A stretch of 64,000 nt of DNA from positions 368,331 through 432,330 of the forward strand of contig NW_019775292.1 of NCBI RefSeq assembly GCF_001039355.2, in the 5' to 3' direction. This stretch comes from Lingula anatina. Lineage: Eukaryota; Brachiopoda; Lingulata; Lingulida; Lingulidae. A model generated the notes under the pieces. It did not search any database. It was not told the DNA's origin and worked only from the letters and a program-made list of their open reading frames with translations. Positions 11,694-25,188 of the stretch are shown here, piece after piece. Position numbers and translations under genes: made by a program. Every line of letters starts with the position of its first letter. The first letter of the stretch is position 1.

Positions 11694-14600
11694 ATGGATT
11701 ATTTCCGAAATTTGGTAGCCCCACAGGGGGGTGCTCAACCCACTGGTGCAGAAACGGTACGAGTTTCATTTGTCTTTATTATGTGCACTCGTCGGACATT
11801 GTTGCTTCATACTGTGCACTGTCTTATAGTGATATCCACTGTGCAAACACGGTGTCATATGCCGATGCTCCAAACTATCTATCTACAGTATGTGGCTAAT
11901 GTAAATGTAAATGTTGTATTATATTAACTGCGCCCCCATTCTCAGAACAGTTGAACCAAGTGTCAGTGTGCTGTGAACAGTATAAACTCTTACCAGAACT
12001 GTATAAGATTTTTTCACATTCATGTGGTACTGTACGATCTTGTAAATGTTCTACAGCTGCATTTACGTGTTACTTGATATGATANTATAAATATTGCGCA
12101 TCAAATAAACTATACTTCGCATGGTTTAATTTTCATGATTTTTTTACATAATATTGCAAATTTCATAAACTTTATTCGATATAAATTTTAAAAAACTGAA
12201 ACCAGTACTTCCCTGACATTTTTGAGCATTTTGTCGAGGCAAAACTTCAAACACCCTGAACTGAAACTTCTCAAAGACTGCAACACGGGAAAATCACGTG
12301 ACCGGATTTTACTCTTTGATTTACAGCTTATTTAGTTAATGGCTTGTATTAGTTTTTTTACGCGGCGCTAAAAGAGAGATTTAAAAAAGGGGTGCCATAG
12401 GCGAGCTGTCAGCAGGCCGACTTCAGTTTTACACTTCACTGCCACTGGACAGTTACGACTGTAGCGCCCCTAGCGGATTGTGATATACCTATATTATGTA
12501 AAGAAATTACTAGAATTGCATTTCATATGGAAACAAATGATGAATTGAATTACATATGGATGTACCATCAGATCTCTTTTACCTGTTGTAACAGTAATGA
12601 AATTTGCCAATCATCTGTGTGATCAGTATGTGTACATTTTAACTCATGAATTGTAATATCTTTCAGAAATTTAGGCTTGAAGTGGGCACACAGTCCATGG
12701 AAATACTCACAGATGTCTTACAAAAAGATAGGTAAGGAAACAGAAAATTGTATTTTCTCTCATTGAGAAAGGTTATGGGTTGCATAACCATAACCAATAA
12801 TGACTGCAATGAATGAGTAGTTTTCAAGTCAATTGCGGCTTGTCATGAAGGGAAAATGATATATAAACAATGGTATTGAACTAGAAGTAAACATTTAACA
12901 ATTTAAAAGTGAAAATTTGTGAAAATTTTTGAAATATTGTTTCAGGTCAGATGCAGAAATAATGGGTTATGCCTTGGATACACTATACAATGTCACATCT
13001 AATGAACCCACTGAAGAAGGTAAAGTGTATGTCACCCCACCCATCTACCCGCCCACCTCCACCCCCAACTGGCTGAGCACCTGTAGAACATGCAGTCAGC
13101 AAGTAACATGTTGACACCTGGCAGATCTTTTAAGGCTGGGGGGAAGATTGTTTTATTCATAAAATATAGTCTACAGTGTCATGAAATATATGTTTAAAGT
13201 TGTTGAAAAAAATGTACTTCATCTGACTATAAATGCATAAAAGAAAAGGGAAACAGATGTATCCACTTTGTCAGTTTGATTTTTTTCCTATTTTTATATT
13301 TAAATAATTTCAGAGGATGAGAATGCAACATCAGAAGACCTTGGTGGGATGTTCACAGAGATTTTTATCAAAAAGCCAGAGAATGTTTCCCTTTTACTCT
13401 CTTTGCTAGAGGTTGGTATACTATTAAAAAGGATGCTCTGACATTAATAAGTGACACTGATAGTATTAAATGTCTGGCATTGATTTTTTTGTACAATAGC
13501 CTTTCAACTTTTGGTAAGAATACTGATTTTCTGAGAATGTTAGGCCTACCAGTCTTGATGGATATGTTTTTTTTTGCAGAAAATTTAACTGTTTTTGGTC
13601 TGGCAGTAGCTACAGTTTAAGAGTCAAAAATTTAAATTTAAGCAAAAAGACCTGTATGACAAATTTTTCATAACTTTTGTTTCAAAAATTGAGCTGTTAT
13701 ATAAAATTTTTAGATGTCTTAAGATTCAACTCACTATCTACATGTGATGAACGTAGTAAAAAGACTCACCAGAGTTTGCACATCACATTTACATCTACTA
13801 TCCAGGAGTATGACTTCCATGTTCGCTGGCCCACAGTCAAGTTTCTTACAGCTTTATTAAGTAATAAAACCAAGGAGGTGCAGGAGATCGTGCTAGTCAG
13901 CCCCATGGGCGTATCCAAATTGATGGACCTCCTCTCAGACAGCAGAGAAATAATCAGAAATGATGTAAGTACCATGCATTGAATTTTTCAGACTTAAATC
14001 AGATTTTTGTTGCCAGTTTTACACCTTACATACCCCCCCCCCTTTTTCTAATCAACACGATATCATGCCTGAAGTACAAATTTAAGGATATAGTGCAAAC
14101 AGATGGTAGATGGCCTTCAGATGGCAAAATAGTCATTGGATAAATGAATAATGTAAATAGGATATGTAGTGTAAAATAGCACATGGTTAACTGAAGTGTT
14201 TGGTTTGCAGTATGTTATTTTGAAAAATGAGTATTTTCAGTACAGAATTTGAAAGTTAGATTTGTCTTACTAGAGCATTATTTTTGAGTCTCTCCTAGCT
14301 ACACAGGGATTTTACAGTTCAGCTTGAAAGACTTATCATTTACTTTTGAGACAATTCAACATCACCAAATTAAGATTATAAACCATGCTGTGTATTTCAG
14401 GCACTCTTGCTGCTGATACAGTTAACTAAAAACAATGCCAATATTCAGAAGATTGTTGCATTCGAGAATGCCTTTGAGAGGCTGCTGGAGGTCATATCTG
14501 ATGAAGGAGCGACTGATGGAGGTGGGTCTGCTGCACATTCTCAAAAGCAATTGTGGATGAAATATTACCTATTTAAAGCTGGCTCACTTTAGGACAACAT

Positions 14601-17600
14601 TGGTTTTAGTCTAGTAGCTGAATTATTTGAGACGGATTAGAAAATGTCACTAAATCTTTGATAAATTTGAGAAAAATGAGTAAATATTTTCACATTTTCC
14701 AGTGTCCAATTAAAATTTGTTCAGTATTTGGCTTTAATTTACAATGGCAGCACGAGTCCTTAGCAACCTTATATTTTTTAATTGACATCCTTTCAGACTG
14801 CACTTTCATATTCATATGTATGACTGCATGTTTTATTAAGTAATTAAAAAGCCAAAGCCATAACTTCAATTTAGACCAGCATCTCTTTAAACTCATTTTG
14901 ATAACATTCTTATTTTAGGCATAGTGGTAGAGGACTGCCTCCTGTTACTCTGTAACCTGCTAAAAAACAACACTTCCAACCAAAACTTCTTCAAAGAAGG
15001 CAGCTTCATCCAACAACTGCCCAGGTTCTTCAGCCTGGACTCGTCCAGAGAGGCTGACCAGGTTGGCTGGTCAGCACAGAAGGTGACCAATATGCATTTG
15101 TGTCTCCAGGTGGTGAGGACCCTGGTCTCTCCCAGCAACCCCCAGCAGCACACCGCCATGTGCCAGAAAGTGATGAACCAGTGTGGTATGTAAAACTTCC
15201 ACAGGTTTTTATTGAAAAACTTAAGTCCAAAGCTAATCTTTACTTTAAGAAGGAAATTTATGTTTAACTTCTATTCTGGATAAATGTAGCTGTAGTTGTT
15301 CACTGAAATAAGCAACTAATGGTTTACAAAAATAAGTTACTTCCTGATAAACGATCAATCCCAATGTTTTCGTTAAATAGAGTATTGCTGATTTCTTTGG
15401 AGTCCAAGTTGAACAAAATTATTGCCTTGAAAGTTAAAGTCCAGTTTCAACTTTTGCTCTTTTACAAATGCAAAGTTGTTTATGTCAGAAAGGTTAACCT
15501 CAATATCTTTGTGATGACCTGTACAGCTGTGCGCGTGTGTTCCTGTTAAATGCCTGAGCCTCATATCTGTCTGTAATGTTTTAGGACTGTTGAAGCAGTT
15601 ATGCAGTATCTTAATGGCAAGTGGAGTTCCTGCCGATGTTCTCACAGAGGTATTGTTTAGGACTTATATGATGCCACTTCTGGTTAACATTACTAATGAA
15701 CAGAAAACTCTTTGTCCATTTACTTTCATTTACTCAAATTCTACATTTCTGTTAGTGTTAATGCAGTGTACCTCACAGTCCTTTTAGTAAACCTCTAGTT
15801 TATTTTTATTTCATTTTGAAATTGAACCAAGTGATTTTAAAACTTTTGTAATTATTGATTTTTAAACTTTTATAATTATTGATTGTATCTATGAAATGTT
15901 TTTAGACAATAAACACAGTGTCAGAGGTCATCAGGGGGAACCAGGCCAACCAGGAATTTTTTGCATCTGTGATGGCACCATCCAACCCACCAAGGTGCAG
16001 TTTTTATTAGTTTTTTAAATTCTTTATTTTCAGTTTTCTTTTTTAGTATTTAAAATCTTTGGAATTTTTTAAAAGTTTTTGATTATTTTCATGAGTCAGC
16101 ATCGAATCGTCAGTTACACTTTTATATATTTATTATTCATTTGTCTGTCCATTTGACAGCTTTTCTGTCTTCTTTATATTTTGCAGGCCAGCCATTGTAG
16201 TGCTGTTGATGTCCATGGTTAATGAAAAACAGCCATTTGTCCTGCGCTGTGCAGTGCTATATTGTTTCCAGTCATTCCTCTACAAAAATTCCCTTGGCCA
16301 ATCCCAGATCATCACAACTCTCCTTCCAACTTCAGCAGACGGTAAGAAAGGGGCTCACTCCATTCTTTTTATTTCCACTGAATATTTTGTTCTAGCAACC
16401 CAATACTTATGACTGTAACCAATAGAAAACTAGCTTAACAATTTAACAAATTTACTTTTCAAGCTCTCTCCCATGTTAACATCTGCAGACAATCCATACT
16501 CCTGAATTACCTACTTTTACTGGATTATTTTGATCTAAAATGGAGTTTCTTTTTAAAATTATTCTTTTTTTAATTAAATCAATTATTTTAGTTAACAATA
16601 GGGTAGAGCAAAACGTCAATCTTTTTCTAAAACTAAAACTCATCAGAAGAAATAAAATTATCATAATTCATTTGTCATATAAACATCATTTTTTAGAAAA
16701 ATGTATATTTTTGTGACAACCTTTTTTTTAAGTGAGTACTGCTGTTGTATTTCCAGTTGTTGAATTTTTCTCCAATCTTGTTTTTAGTGAATACCATCAC
16801 AGCAGGTCAGCTACTGTGTGGCGGGCTATTCAGCACAGATGCTGTCTCCAACTGGTTTGCCTCAGTGGCCCTCCTCCATGCTATAGTGGACAACCCCATT
16901 CAGAAGGAGCAGTTGCTGAGGGTCCAGCTAGCCACAAATTTAGGAAACCCTCCAGTGTCCCTGCTACAGCAGTGCTGTAATCTGTTAGCTAAGGTCAGTG
17001 TTAGTTTCTGATGGTAGCATGATAGTCTGCAGTGCCACTGAATGGATCAGAGTCAATTGAATTGTGGATTTGGTACCCACTAGTAGAAATCTTACTAAAA
17101 TTTACAAATGTTCCAGTCTTCTTAGACTAGTGGAATTTTCTTTATTTGTCTTAGATTATTCTTAACTCTCTTCTTAAAATTCCATCTTCAATGATTTTGA
17201 TCCTAACAAGTGGTTTACATTGTACAAATGACCAGATAGTTTAAAGCATAGACTGGTATTGAGAAATTAGCTTTAAGAGTAAAGTTTCAAAATACTGCCT
17301 ACACAAACACATGCATGCAGGTGCCTGCACGCAATCACACTCTCTCTTTAACTAATTAATGTTAGTTTAACTAGCTTACTTACATGTTATTATTTTCCAG
17401 GGTGGTCAGCTGCAGACTCGCGTGGGACTGCTAATGTTGATGGGAGTATGGTTGTCAGACTGCCCCATAGCTGTGTCACATTTTTTACACAACCCAGCAA
17501 ACGTGCCTTTTGTATCCTTGTCAGATATTGATTGGTTGCCGCTGCTGTGAAAAGGAGCTTCTGAAAAATGTGCATGTGGCTTAACTTAGAAAGACCATTG

Positions 17601-20600
17601 CCTTACAAAGAAAGAGCACTGTAGTTTTTGTAGAATTGTCTAATGTAGGAAGGAAAGTTATATTTGAATTAAAATCATTATGATTGCATTTTTATGATGC
17701 AGTAAAGGAACCCTATAGTATTCTGACATTTTGCAAAATGAGACCATTTCAACCAATTATTTAATTATATTTGGACCATAAAGTAGTGTTGTAAATGAGA
17801 TGTTGTCGCCCTCTGGAAATGTTGCTCCGTCTATTGTGTGTGTGTGTTTCCCTAACGATGTCTGTAGCTGATTTCTCAGGTGTCAGCATCAGAGGGGGAT
17901 GAGCAGGAACTTCTGGTGCAAGGACTCTGTGCATATCTGCTGGGGATATGCTTGTGTTTTAATAATGAAGATGTGCAAAATTTTGACAAGTGAGTGTCTG
18001 ACAGTGAAATGTTTGATTTTCATTTTTATTGGTACTATTTATTAAACAGCTTAATTGTACAAGCACCATGATTAATGTTTTAATGGTAAATGTTTTTCTT
18101 TCCCAATTTTGTTGAGTTTCAAATTTTGTTAAAATGTCATCATGCTCTTATATGATAGCACTACATACACATAGTTTGTCTGGATATTTTTAGACCCTCA
18201 TTACAGCAAGTAATAGAAAGGAGGATAGGATTAGAAACATTTACAGATAAACTAACACAAGTTCCGAAGTATGAAAGCTATAATAAGGCAGCCAAGAAAC
18301 CACAGTTAACCCACAAACACCCCAGTGAAGTTTTATTTGATTTTGAATTCACAAGGCATTTTAAGGTCCTAGAAAGTAAGTAGAACCCTGTTGTTGTCAT
18401 TGAATTTGTTAGTCAAATCGTTTTTCTCTGGTACATAAAAATGTTTCATAATTATGTTAAATGATTTGTATTAACTGTTATGACCTCCAAGATTATATCC
18501 TTATGGCCAAATTATGATGTTTTCGTATAACAGTATAAATGGACTTAAATACAAATGAATAAAACATAAAAATGTATATAAATATACATAGTTATCATCT
18601 ATGGTATCAAAGGCAAAAGAAAAATAAAGAAATTATGAAAATAATCCCCTGATGCAAGTGATTCTTGTGTTTCTAAAATGATTGTTGCATATATTCTAGA
18701 TGATATAGTGAAAGCTGTGCAACTGGACCACAAAGAAGAGAAGAAGAAACAGGCAAACATAGAGCAACACGACAGCATAGTGGCTCAGTATAAAGATTTG
18801 ATAAAAGAACAGGTCAGTCGCAATGTTTACCCTCTTAGTTTTCTATTATCCATTTAAACTAATGGTTGTTTATTTCACTGTATTTCAGGCTTACAGGCCA
18901 AGAGTACATCAGTTGAGTTCTATTTATAATAATACTAAGCTGACTACACAGGAATATATATCATAAACAACACAAATCACTTATTTAAAAAAACATCTCT
19001 TAATTTCTCAGCATGATATATGAAGGCCAAAAGTCTTTTTATAAAGTCAACATTATGTGATGACAGAGCAGTCACTAGTGACAATGTTCTAATCTCGGGA
19101 ATATAGCGTTCCCTCAGACCGTTATATAAACTACATGACATTAACACGTGTTCCTCATTCTCAATAATATTGTTATGCCATCAGAAAGGCATGCAGCACA
19201 TACTCTATTTTCCCCATCTACACTGGCATACCGACCCTTCTCAACCTGTAAATTGTGGTTTGATATTCTGAACTTGCAGTAGGCCCTTCTATGCTCTGCT
19301 ATGGACACAAAAGATAAGTATTCCTCAAATACCAAATCTAGTTTAAATGAGCTGTGGGTCCTTAGCTTGCCTGATTCGCGTACTGAGGAATACCAATTCT
19401 GCCTTCTTATATCCATTAATCGTTGTCTAAACTGTTCTGTAAAAAGTGGCCTCACCCACAAAATTGATTATCATCTTTTTGTCTGTCAAGCGGTTACAAT
19501 TGATTGGCTTAAAATAAACATCATAGACGTTAACTTGAGTCAAGAAAAAAAATGTGCTTCATTTACAGTATTATATAAAAATGAAAGTGTAGTTTATAAC
19601 CTGATTTTCCTCTATAAACTAGATCCCTTGGCTTTACAATTTACACCTGTTCTTTGTAGACATGCTTTGTTTTTCTAATGAATTTTATGGATAGACAATA
19701 CATGTTGACATGTAGCCATCACCTGTTCTATCATCACTTGTCATTTTTGTCGATATGCACTTTCAGGAGTTTTGCTTATTTTATTCCAGTGGTTTAGAAC
19801 TAGTTTTACATTTATTATATTTTTTGTGTGTGAAATAGGATGAAGAACTTTCTCGGGTCAGAATTCGATTGAAAGAGGTTGAAGCAAAAAATGCAGAAGC
19901 TGAACAACAAATGAAGGAAATGAAGGAACAGATTCAGCAAGTGAAGGATCAAAATGCATTGCTCAAGGCTTCCAAAGGTTAGTTTCAATTTAGAAATACC
20001 TCATTCTTTCAGGAGTCTTCAAAGCTCCTCTTAACAAAAGAAAAAAAATGAATATATTGTATGGTAATTCTTTAATAAACCTGTGGATAAATGCTTGTCT
20101 TGGAATTATATGAAGTATTATGTGCTAGTTCATGAACTTTTGAATATGCACATTGCACTTTGTGGAATCAAGTTGCACATGAACCTCCAGAGAAAAATTA
20201 GATATGCACCATGAAGGATTAACAGAAATGGTAACATCACTGGGCTAAGCTGGAAAATATTAATTTTCAGTATGGTTAAACTCAGTAGATCATGTATTTT
20301 TGCTCCATCTTACAAGAGGTGTATGTTTCATTCAAGGCTCTTTAACCAACCAAAATGAAGTAGGAAAAGTCAATGGTTCTGATGAAGTGGCCAGGCTACA
20401 AGAGTTAGTGGAGACACAGCAAACAGAAATAGAGGAAAAGAACCAAACAGTAGAAAAATTGGTGAGGGACAAATTATTTCAACACATTTAAGTGTATTAG
20501 ACACCAGTTTTCAAGCTAATCCATTCTACCATTGGGTACTAATTTAAGAAAAAAATTGCATGATATTAGTATCGAGTTACTAATTTTAGTTCATTACTAT

Positions 20601-22604
20601 TTCAGAAAAATGAGTTAACTATAGCTGAAGCAAAAGTGTTAGTCCAGAATGGGGAGGGGTCCAGTGGAGAGCAGGACCCTGCAGACAGTGCAGTATTACA
20701 AGCTACAGTCAACAGGGTGAAAGCAGACATGGAGCAGTTGCAGCAGTCTCTGGCAGCAAAAGATACAGAATTAACAGACATGAAGCAGAAGTTTCATGAG
20801 GCTGAAAAACAAATTTCTGAATTGGTATGTCCAAGGAAAACATTGTAGTTAATTAGTGCAGAGGTGTACTGCACGTGTTTATGTGATAAGTATATTTGTT
20901 GCTTTGTAAGTTAAGGAGAAGCACCATTACAGTATATTACTTTAAAGCTTACAGTGTGTGTAAATAACTGTTTACTTTTGTCTTTTTACAGAGAGAACAG
21001 GCATCACAGAAGCAACAGACAGGTTTAGATGGAACTGCTGTTGTTGCTGAGAAGGATGCCATGGTGACCCAGGTCACTGACTTGGAAAGACAGCTGGCCA
21101 TGCTGGAGGACCAAAACAAGAAAGTGTGTGAAGAGAAGACATCTTTGCAAGAGAGGCTGAAGAAGGCCAACCAAGACAACCTGAACCTCCAGGAAAAGCA
21201 CAATGTATTAAGATATAATTTTTCCACTTGTGTTTGGATGTTACATAGTTACTCCTCTCCTGTTTTCTGAATGCAGTGTTTTGTTCAAAAATTCCAATAC
21301 TCAAGCTTTTATCCTTAACAACATGCATATTATTCTTGTTTTCCCTTTTAGATTGTATCCACACTTGCTTCAATTTGATGTGTTCAAGTTTCACTCCATA
21401 ATGATATTCTGTCAGCACCTGTAGTTATTATTCACTAATGGTTTGCATGTTGCAGTTTACAAAACAAATATAAGTGTTGTCCATGTGCCTGGCATGCTAT
21501 TGCATGGCCTTTGTGAAGAGTTTTCTATTGTTTATTGTAGCAGTGCTTTTCTACATAGTTTGTGATTTATATACCTACACCTTTGACAACTGTTAAAATG
21601 AGCATACTTTTGTATCCTTGAACTTCATGAAAAATTTGAGATTTTGATAGACATATTGCAAGGCTTTTCTTTATATTTTACCAGATATGTTTTCTGGGTA
21701 AAATGTTGATAATTTATTCTCTGTCTTGTGACTTATTTATTTTTTGTACAATTGTGATAGTTTAACCATATCCCACCAAATGATGATGAACTGTATTCCA
21801 TAATGGTGCTAAATGAGAATATTTTCATTTTAATACACTTATTTAGAGCAAAGCTTAGTAGACTTATAATGTTGCATGCTTTTGAATATGAAATTATATT
21901 CATTTTTCTGAAATTTATATTTCAAATTTTATATTTCTCTGTTGGCATAATAAATGGAAGGTGAAGGCATTTTGTTAAATAATAATTATTTAAGTAAGAT
22001 TGGGTAATTTATTAATTTCATTGGTAGAAAATACTGGAAGAAAACAAGAAAATGGAACTAGAAAGAAATGAAAAAGAAGATGAGGTCAACTCTACAAAGA
22101 AAGAAATGGAGGACCTCCTGGTGCTGCTGGCTGACCAAGATACCAAACTCTCTGAGTATAAGAAAAAGTTAAAAGGGCTTGGAGAAAAGGTAAGTCAATA
22201 GCAAGTGCAATGAGGAGGAGATAAGAATATAAGGGCCTTGGAGAAAACATCATTGTGCCCTGTTAATAATAATAATAATAACATGAAAATACTAGAAAGC
22301 TAATCTGGGATATGTCCTTCTACCATCTATCATTTGATTACCCTAGTGACTTCTCACATAGCCATATGTTGGTGTATGTGTGTAAGGAGGGAGGGGGAGT
22401 CCTGTAATCCATTACAAGGTATAAAGTTAGAGAGTTTGAACTCTGCAAAAGTTTTGAAAGATAACTTACCAATAGATTGGTTATTTTATAATTTTTTTGA
22501 TGGATAAACCTTATCTGATTCAGATTGATGACGACGATGATGATGATGATGAAGACTATGATGATGATGATGACGATGCAGAAGATGAAGAGGATAAAGA
22601 ATGA
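11694..22604 (+). CDS. USO1: USO1/p115 general vesicular transport factor (21 exons seen; one conserved exon missing)
   Basis: Golgi tether for COPII/COPI vesicles that acts with Rab1, GM130 and giantin. Exons: 11694-11756, 12667-12731, 12946-13019, 13314-13411, 13806-13964, 14401-14521, 14919-15185, 15585-15649, 15906-15994, 16187-16341, 16788-16993, 17401-17511, 17868-17989, 18194-18375, 18700-18812, 19839-19977, 20337-20461, 20606-20824, 20992-21204, 22028-22189, 22524-22604. They total 2829 nt in one frame (942 residues; human about 960). The armadillo head is highly conserved (EYDFHVRWPTVKFL, IVAFENAFERLL, NQNFFKEGSF, GGLFSTDAVSNW). A coiled-coil tail with DLLVLLADQDTKL follows, then the acidic Asp/Glu C-terminus in the last exon. 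Between exons 1 and 2 the conserved segment of ~30 residues (after AET, before KFRLEVGTQ) is absent. Because both junctions are phase 0, the frame survives. Confidence 0.95.
18980..19461 (-). pseudogene. 3' fragment of a non-LTR (LINE) reverse-transcriptase ORF in a USO1 intron
   Basis: On the minus strand, 19461 down to about 19165 reads PLFTEQFRQRLMDIRR, then RAYCKFRISNHNLQVEKGR, then CAACLSDG. After a frame change it continues ENEEHVLMSCSLYNGLRERY to a stop near 18980. The CxxC...E(E)HxLxxC-type ending is typical of the C-terminus of LINE ORF2 proteins. It is 5'-truncated and frameshifted, so dead, and lies antisense in intron 18813-19838. Confidence 0.7.
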
Positions 22605-23593
22605 TACAAAGGTTGAAAATGTAGACATTTTTGTTGGCCTTTCAGTGAGAAAAGGGACTGTTTTAACAATGGGTTGCCATGAAGACCAGAAAATTGAAAA
22701 AACAGCATGAACAGAATGAAAAGAACTGCACTGATATAAGGTTTCCCTTAGAAACAATTTTTTTAAAAAGTAGGGCAACCTTGGCAATTCAGCTAATTGT
22801 TTGTTTTTTTACTATACATTTGAAGAGATTAATATGCATGAATTTAATTATAGGCTTCAATCAGGAAATGATGTTTGAATGCTGGAAAAAATTAACTTAT
22901 AATAAGATGACCCATTGGCTGTACATTACATTTCTGGACAAGGTTTTATGTATCTGACCCATAAATTTAGTACCAAGCATTTTGATATTCCGTGCTTTCA
23001 CCATATCAAGACTTAATTTATGACTAAGTTTATATCGTTATTGTTATGTTCTGTGTGTATCACTGGATAACGTTTTAAAGGTTTGTTAGTGTTTTTAATG
23101 AATATGTTCAAGGTTTATGATGAAATCCGTCAGTTTTGATGTAAAAAAGTGAAATGGACAGATATAAGGAGGATGGATATGGGGGAGGCTGTGTTGTATA
23201 CAGCATTTGGTGCACCTGGCTAGAAGATTTACAAGTGCTAAATGAGTTTCAGCTGTTATGTGTAATTGGTGAATGAGGTGAATTCTAAGCATAAATGTGA
23301 ATTTGGAATGTAACACCAGTTAGACTATTGCTTCTGACTTCGGAAAATATATTACTGTGAAAAGACAGTGTAACCCCACTGGTATACTTGTGATATCAAG
23401 AATGCATTAATAATACATTCTTTATACTATTGACAAGCTATTTCTATTGTGTTTAGGTGTTGAAAATCATATTTGGAGCAATATATTAAAGAATGAGAGG
23501 CGGGTGACAGTTGCCCCTCAATTATTGGAATTGTAGTAATTTCTTTGCACGGTTAGGTCAAGATGAGCTGATCCACACTGTGTATAATAGATA

Positions 23594-23599
23594 AATAAA
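23594..23599 (+). promoter_or_regulatory. Candidate polyadenylation signal for USO1
   Basis: AATAAA within 'ataaataaaa', about 1 kb after the USO1 stop. Other AT-rich variants lie nearby, so the site used is uncertain. Confidence 0.35.
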
Positions 23600-24416
23600 A
23601 AAGATTCTGGCATTATAGACTCTGTATGTTTGCTTACATTTAGAATAAATTACCCCCTACCCCGTGACATCTAATTTAAACCACCCAGTGACAACACCAA
23701 TTTAAAAGGTTTGTGTGAACTAAGCCATGTGAACTTTTGAGTCCCCTCCCCATTTCAAGTTTTTCGTTCTTCCGATTTGAAACTGATCTGTGTGAAATAA
23801 AGTGATATAGGGTTTGGGTCACATTGATATGTACAGGTAAACCACATCATAATTTTTAACCCACTTTTAAGACTTAAAAGTCGAACTATACGCATATAAA
23901 TTAATGGAGAACAGACTCTATTACATGGACCCTTATATTAGGGCTGAGTGTACTCACGCCATTCACCTGTTTATTTGCTCATTGTAACGGGGAAAGGGGC
24001 ACAATATTTCCACAAATTATTTCCACATCTTCGGCGACTATATATTTTCTTATGCGTAAACGCAAAATTTGCTGAGAAAATACATTTATTTGTGATAGTC
24101 AGACCATTCCATATAATGCCACCCGTCAATCTCGATAGATGGCAAATGGTTTTACAGATATAAACATGAAATATGAATAATGCAATTTTCCACGGAGGTG
24201 TTATCCTTCCAGTGCTTATAAAGAAGGTGTTAGATTAATTACTGAACAATAATAAGGATGATCGGTAACTTCTAACTACCCGAATACATGCGTATCGATT
24301 ACATTTAATAATTCATAATAAGGAAATAGTAACAACGTAGTATAAATCGGTATCACAATCAATATGAGCAAAGAGGAGTATTTAGGAACTCCACTTTTCA
24401 CAACAAACGACCCGTG

Positions 24417-24476
24417 ATATATATACTAGTATATAAATATATACTAGTATATATATATATATATATATATACACGG
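24417..24476. repeat. AT-rich dinucleotide microsatellite
   Basis: 'atatatactagtatataaat' followed by an uninterrupted (AT)n run of about 26 bases. It lies in the tail-to-tail spacer between USO1 and the small minus-strand gene; nothing else was seen in 23.6-24.6 kb. Confidence 0.85.
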
Positions 24477-24684
24477 ATATTTTATAACGAAGTCCTCCTT
24501 CCATCCAGCTGACGCTAAACCTGCATTTAGATTCATGTCAGTTTTTGAACATAAAAAATGGAATCTTTAAAAAACTACCGATCCATTATTCACAGACATA
24601 AAAAAGTTAATACAAAGTTTGAGCTCATGCCTAAGATGAAGCTAATGCTTGGAGATTGTCCTGCCATCAGCTGAATGATACATC

Positions 24685-25188
24685 TTAGTATTGATCTTTG
24701 GGTGTTGCGTGAAAAGTCATAGAAGTTGCGTCGCTGAAATTCAGTTTGATGTCAAATCCCGAAATACCTCTCACTCTGTCACTTGGGATATTTGGGAGTT
24801 TTAACTCCATGGTGTCCAATTTCCCTGTTCCCATTGGCCTGGGCGGTGAAGAGATGTATCTGGGCATGTTGGTGATTTGAGGCAAGGACGATCTCCCGGG
24901 AGGCGTTGCCAGGGGGGACAGATTGACCACTGGAGGAGGGGGGACCGAAGCTCGCGCTGGTTCTGCATAGCTCTGCTGCCGCGGTTTTCCGTTGTAAAAC
25001 TGACCGTATTCCTGGCTAGTCTTGGGATTGGCGCGGTCCACTGGCAGCATAGGAGGGTTCTTCTGCTTCGTAAAATGCTTCACCAGGGAGGATTTTGTCC
25101 AGTCAGGCCCTAGAAAATCCCCGTAGGTGTCTGTGGTGGTTTCAGGGAAGTTGTTTTTGGGGATAAACCGTGGAATTTCACCTGGCAT
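24685..25188 (-). CDS. Small proline-rich protein of unknown function (167 aa)
   Basis: Single open frame on the minus strand from ATG 25188 to the stop at 24687-24685. I do not recognise the family. The N-terminal part (MPGEIPRFIPKNNF, then TTTDTYGDFLGPDWTKSSLV) is rich in aromatic and charged residues. The middle is Pro/Ser-rich (VPPPPVVNLSPLATPPGRSS, ISSPPRPMG). The end (GFDIKLNFSDATSMTFHATP) could form short strands. There is no signal peptide or membrane helix. A 'gcttgcag/tATG' acceptor-like site lies just before the ATG, so an upstream exon is possible. Its composition resembles short axonemal or sperm microtubule-associated proteins, but that is only an impression. Even amino-acid usage over 167 codons argues for a real gene. 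Confidence 0.6.
   Translation of the reverse strand: MPGEIPRFIPKNNFPETTTDTYGDFLGPDWTKSSLVKHFTKQKNPPMLPVDRANPKTSQEYGQFYNGKPRQQSYAEPARASVPPPPVVNLSPLATPPGRSSLPQITNMPRYISSPPRPMGTGKLDTMELKLPNIPSDRVRGISGFDIKLNFSDATSMTFHATPKDQY

Noticed and set aside
12295-12300. CACGTG E-box in USO1 intron 1, in a locally GC-richer stretch, as a second promoter
   Set aside because: A six-base motif is too common; the same 'accacgtgacc' word also appears inside repeats near 36424 and 58092, so no regulatory claim is made.
22338-22787. 149-codon minus-strand frame opposite the USO1 last exon
   Set aside because: Its Ile/Val run is the antisense of the Asp/Glu-coding tail of USO1.
24877-25113. Plus-strand frame opposite the small proline-rich gene
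   Set aside because: Arg/Gly-rich antisense shadow of the better-supported minus-strand frame.
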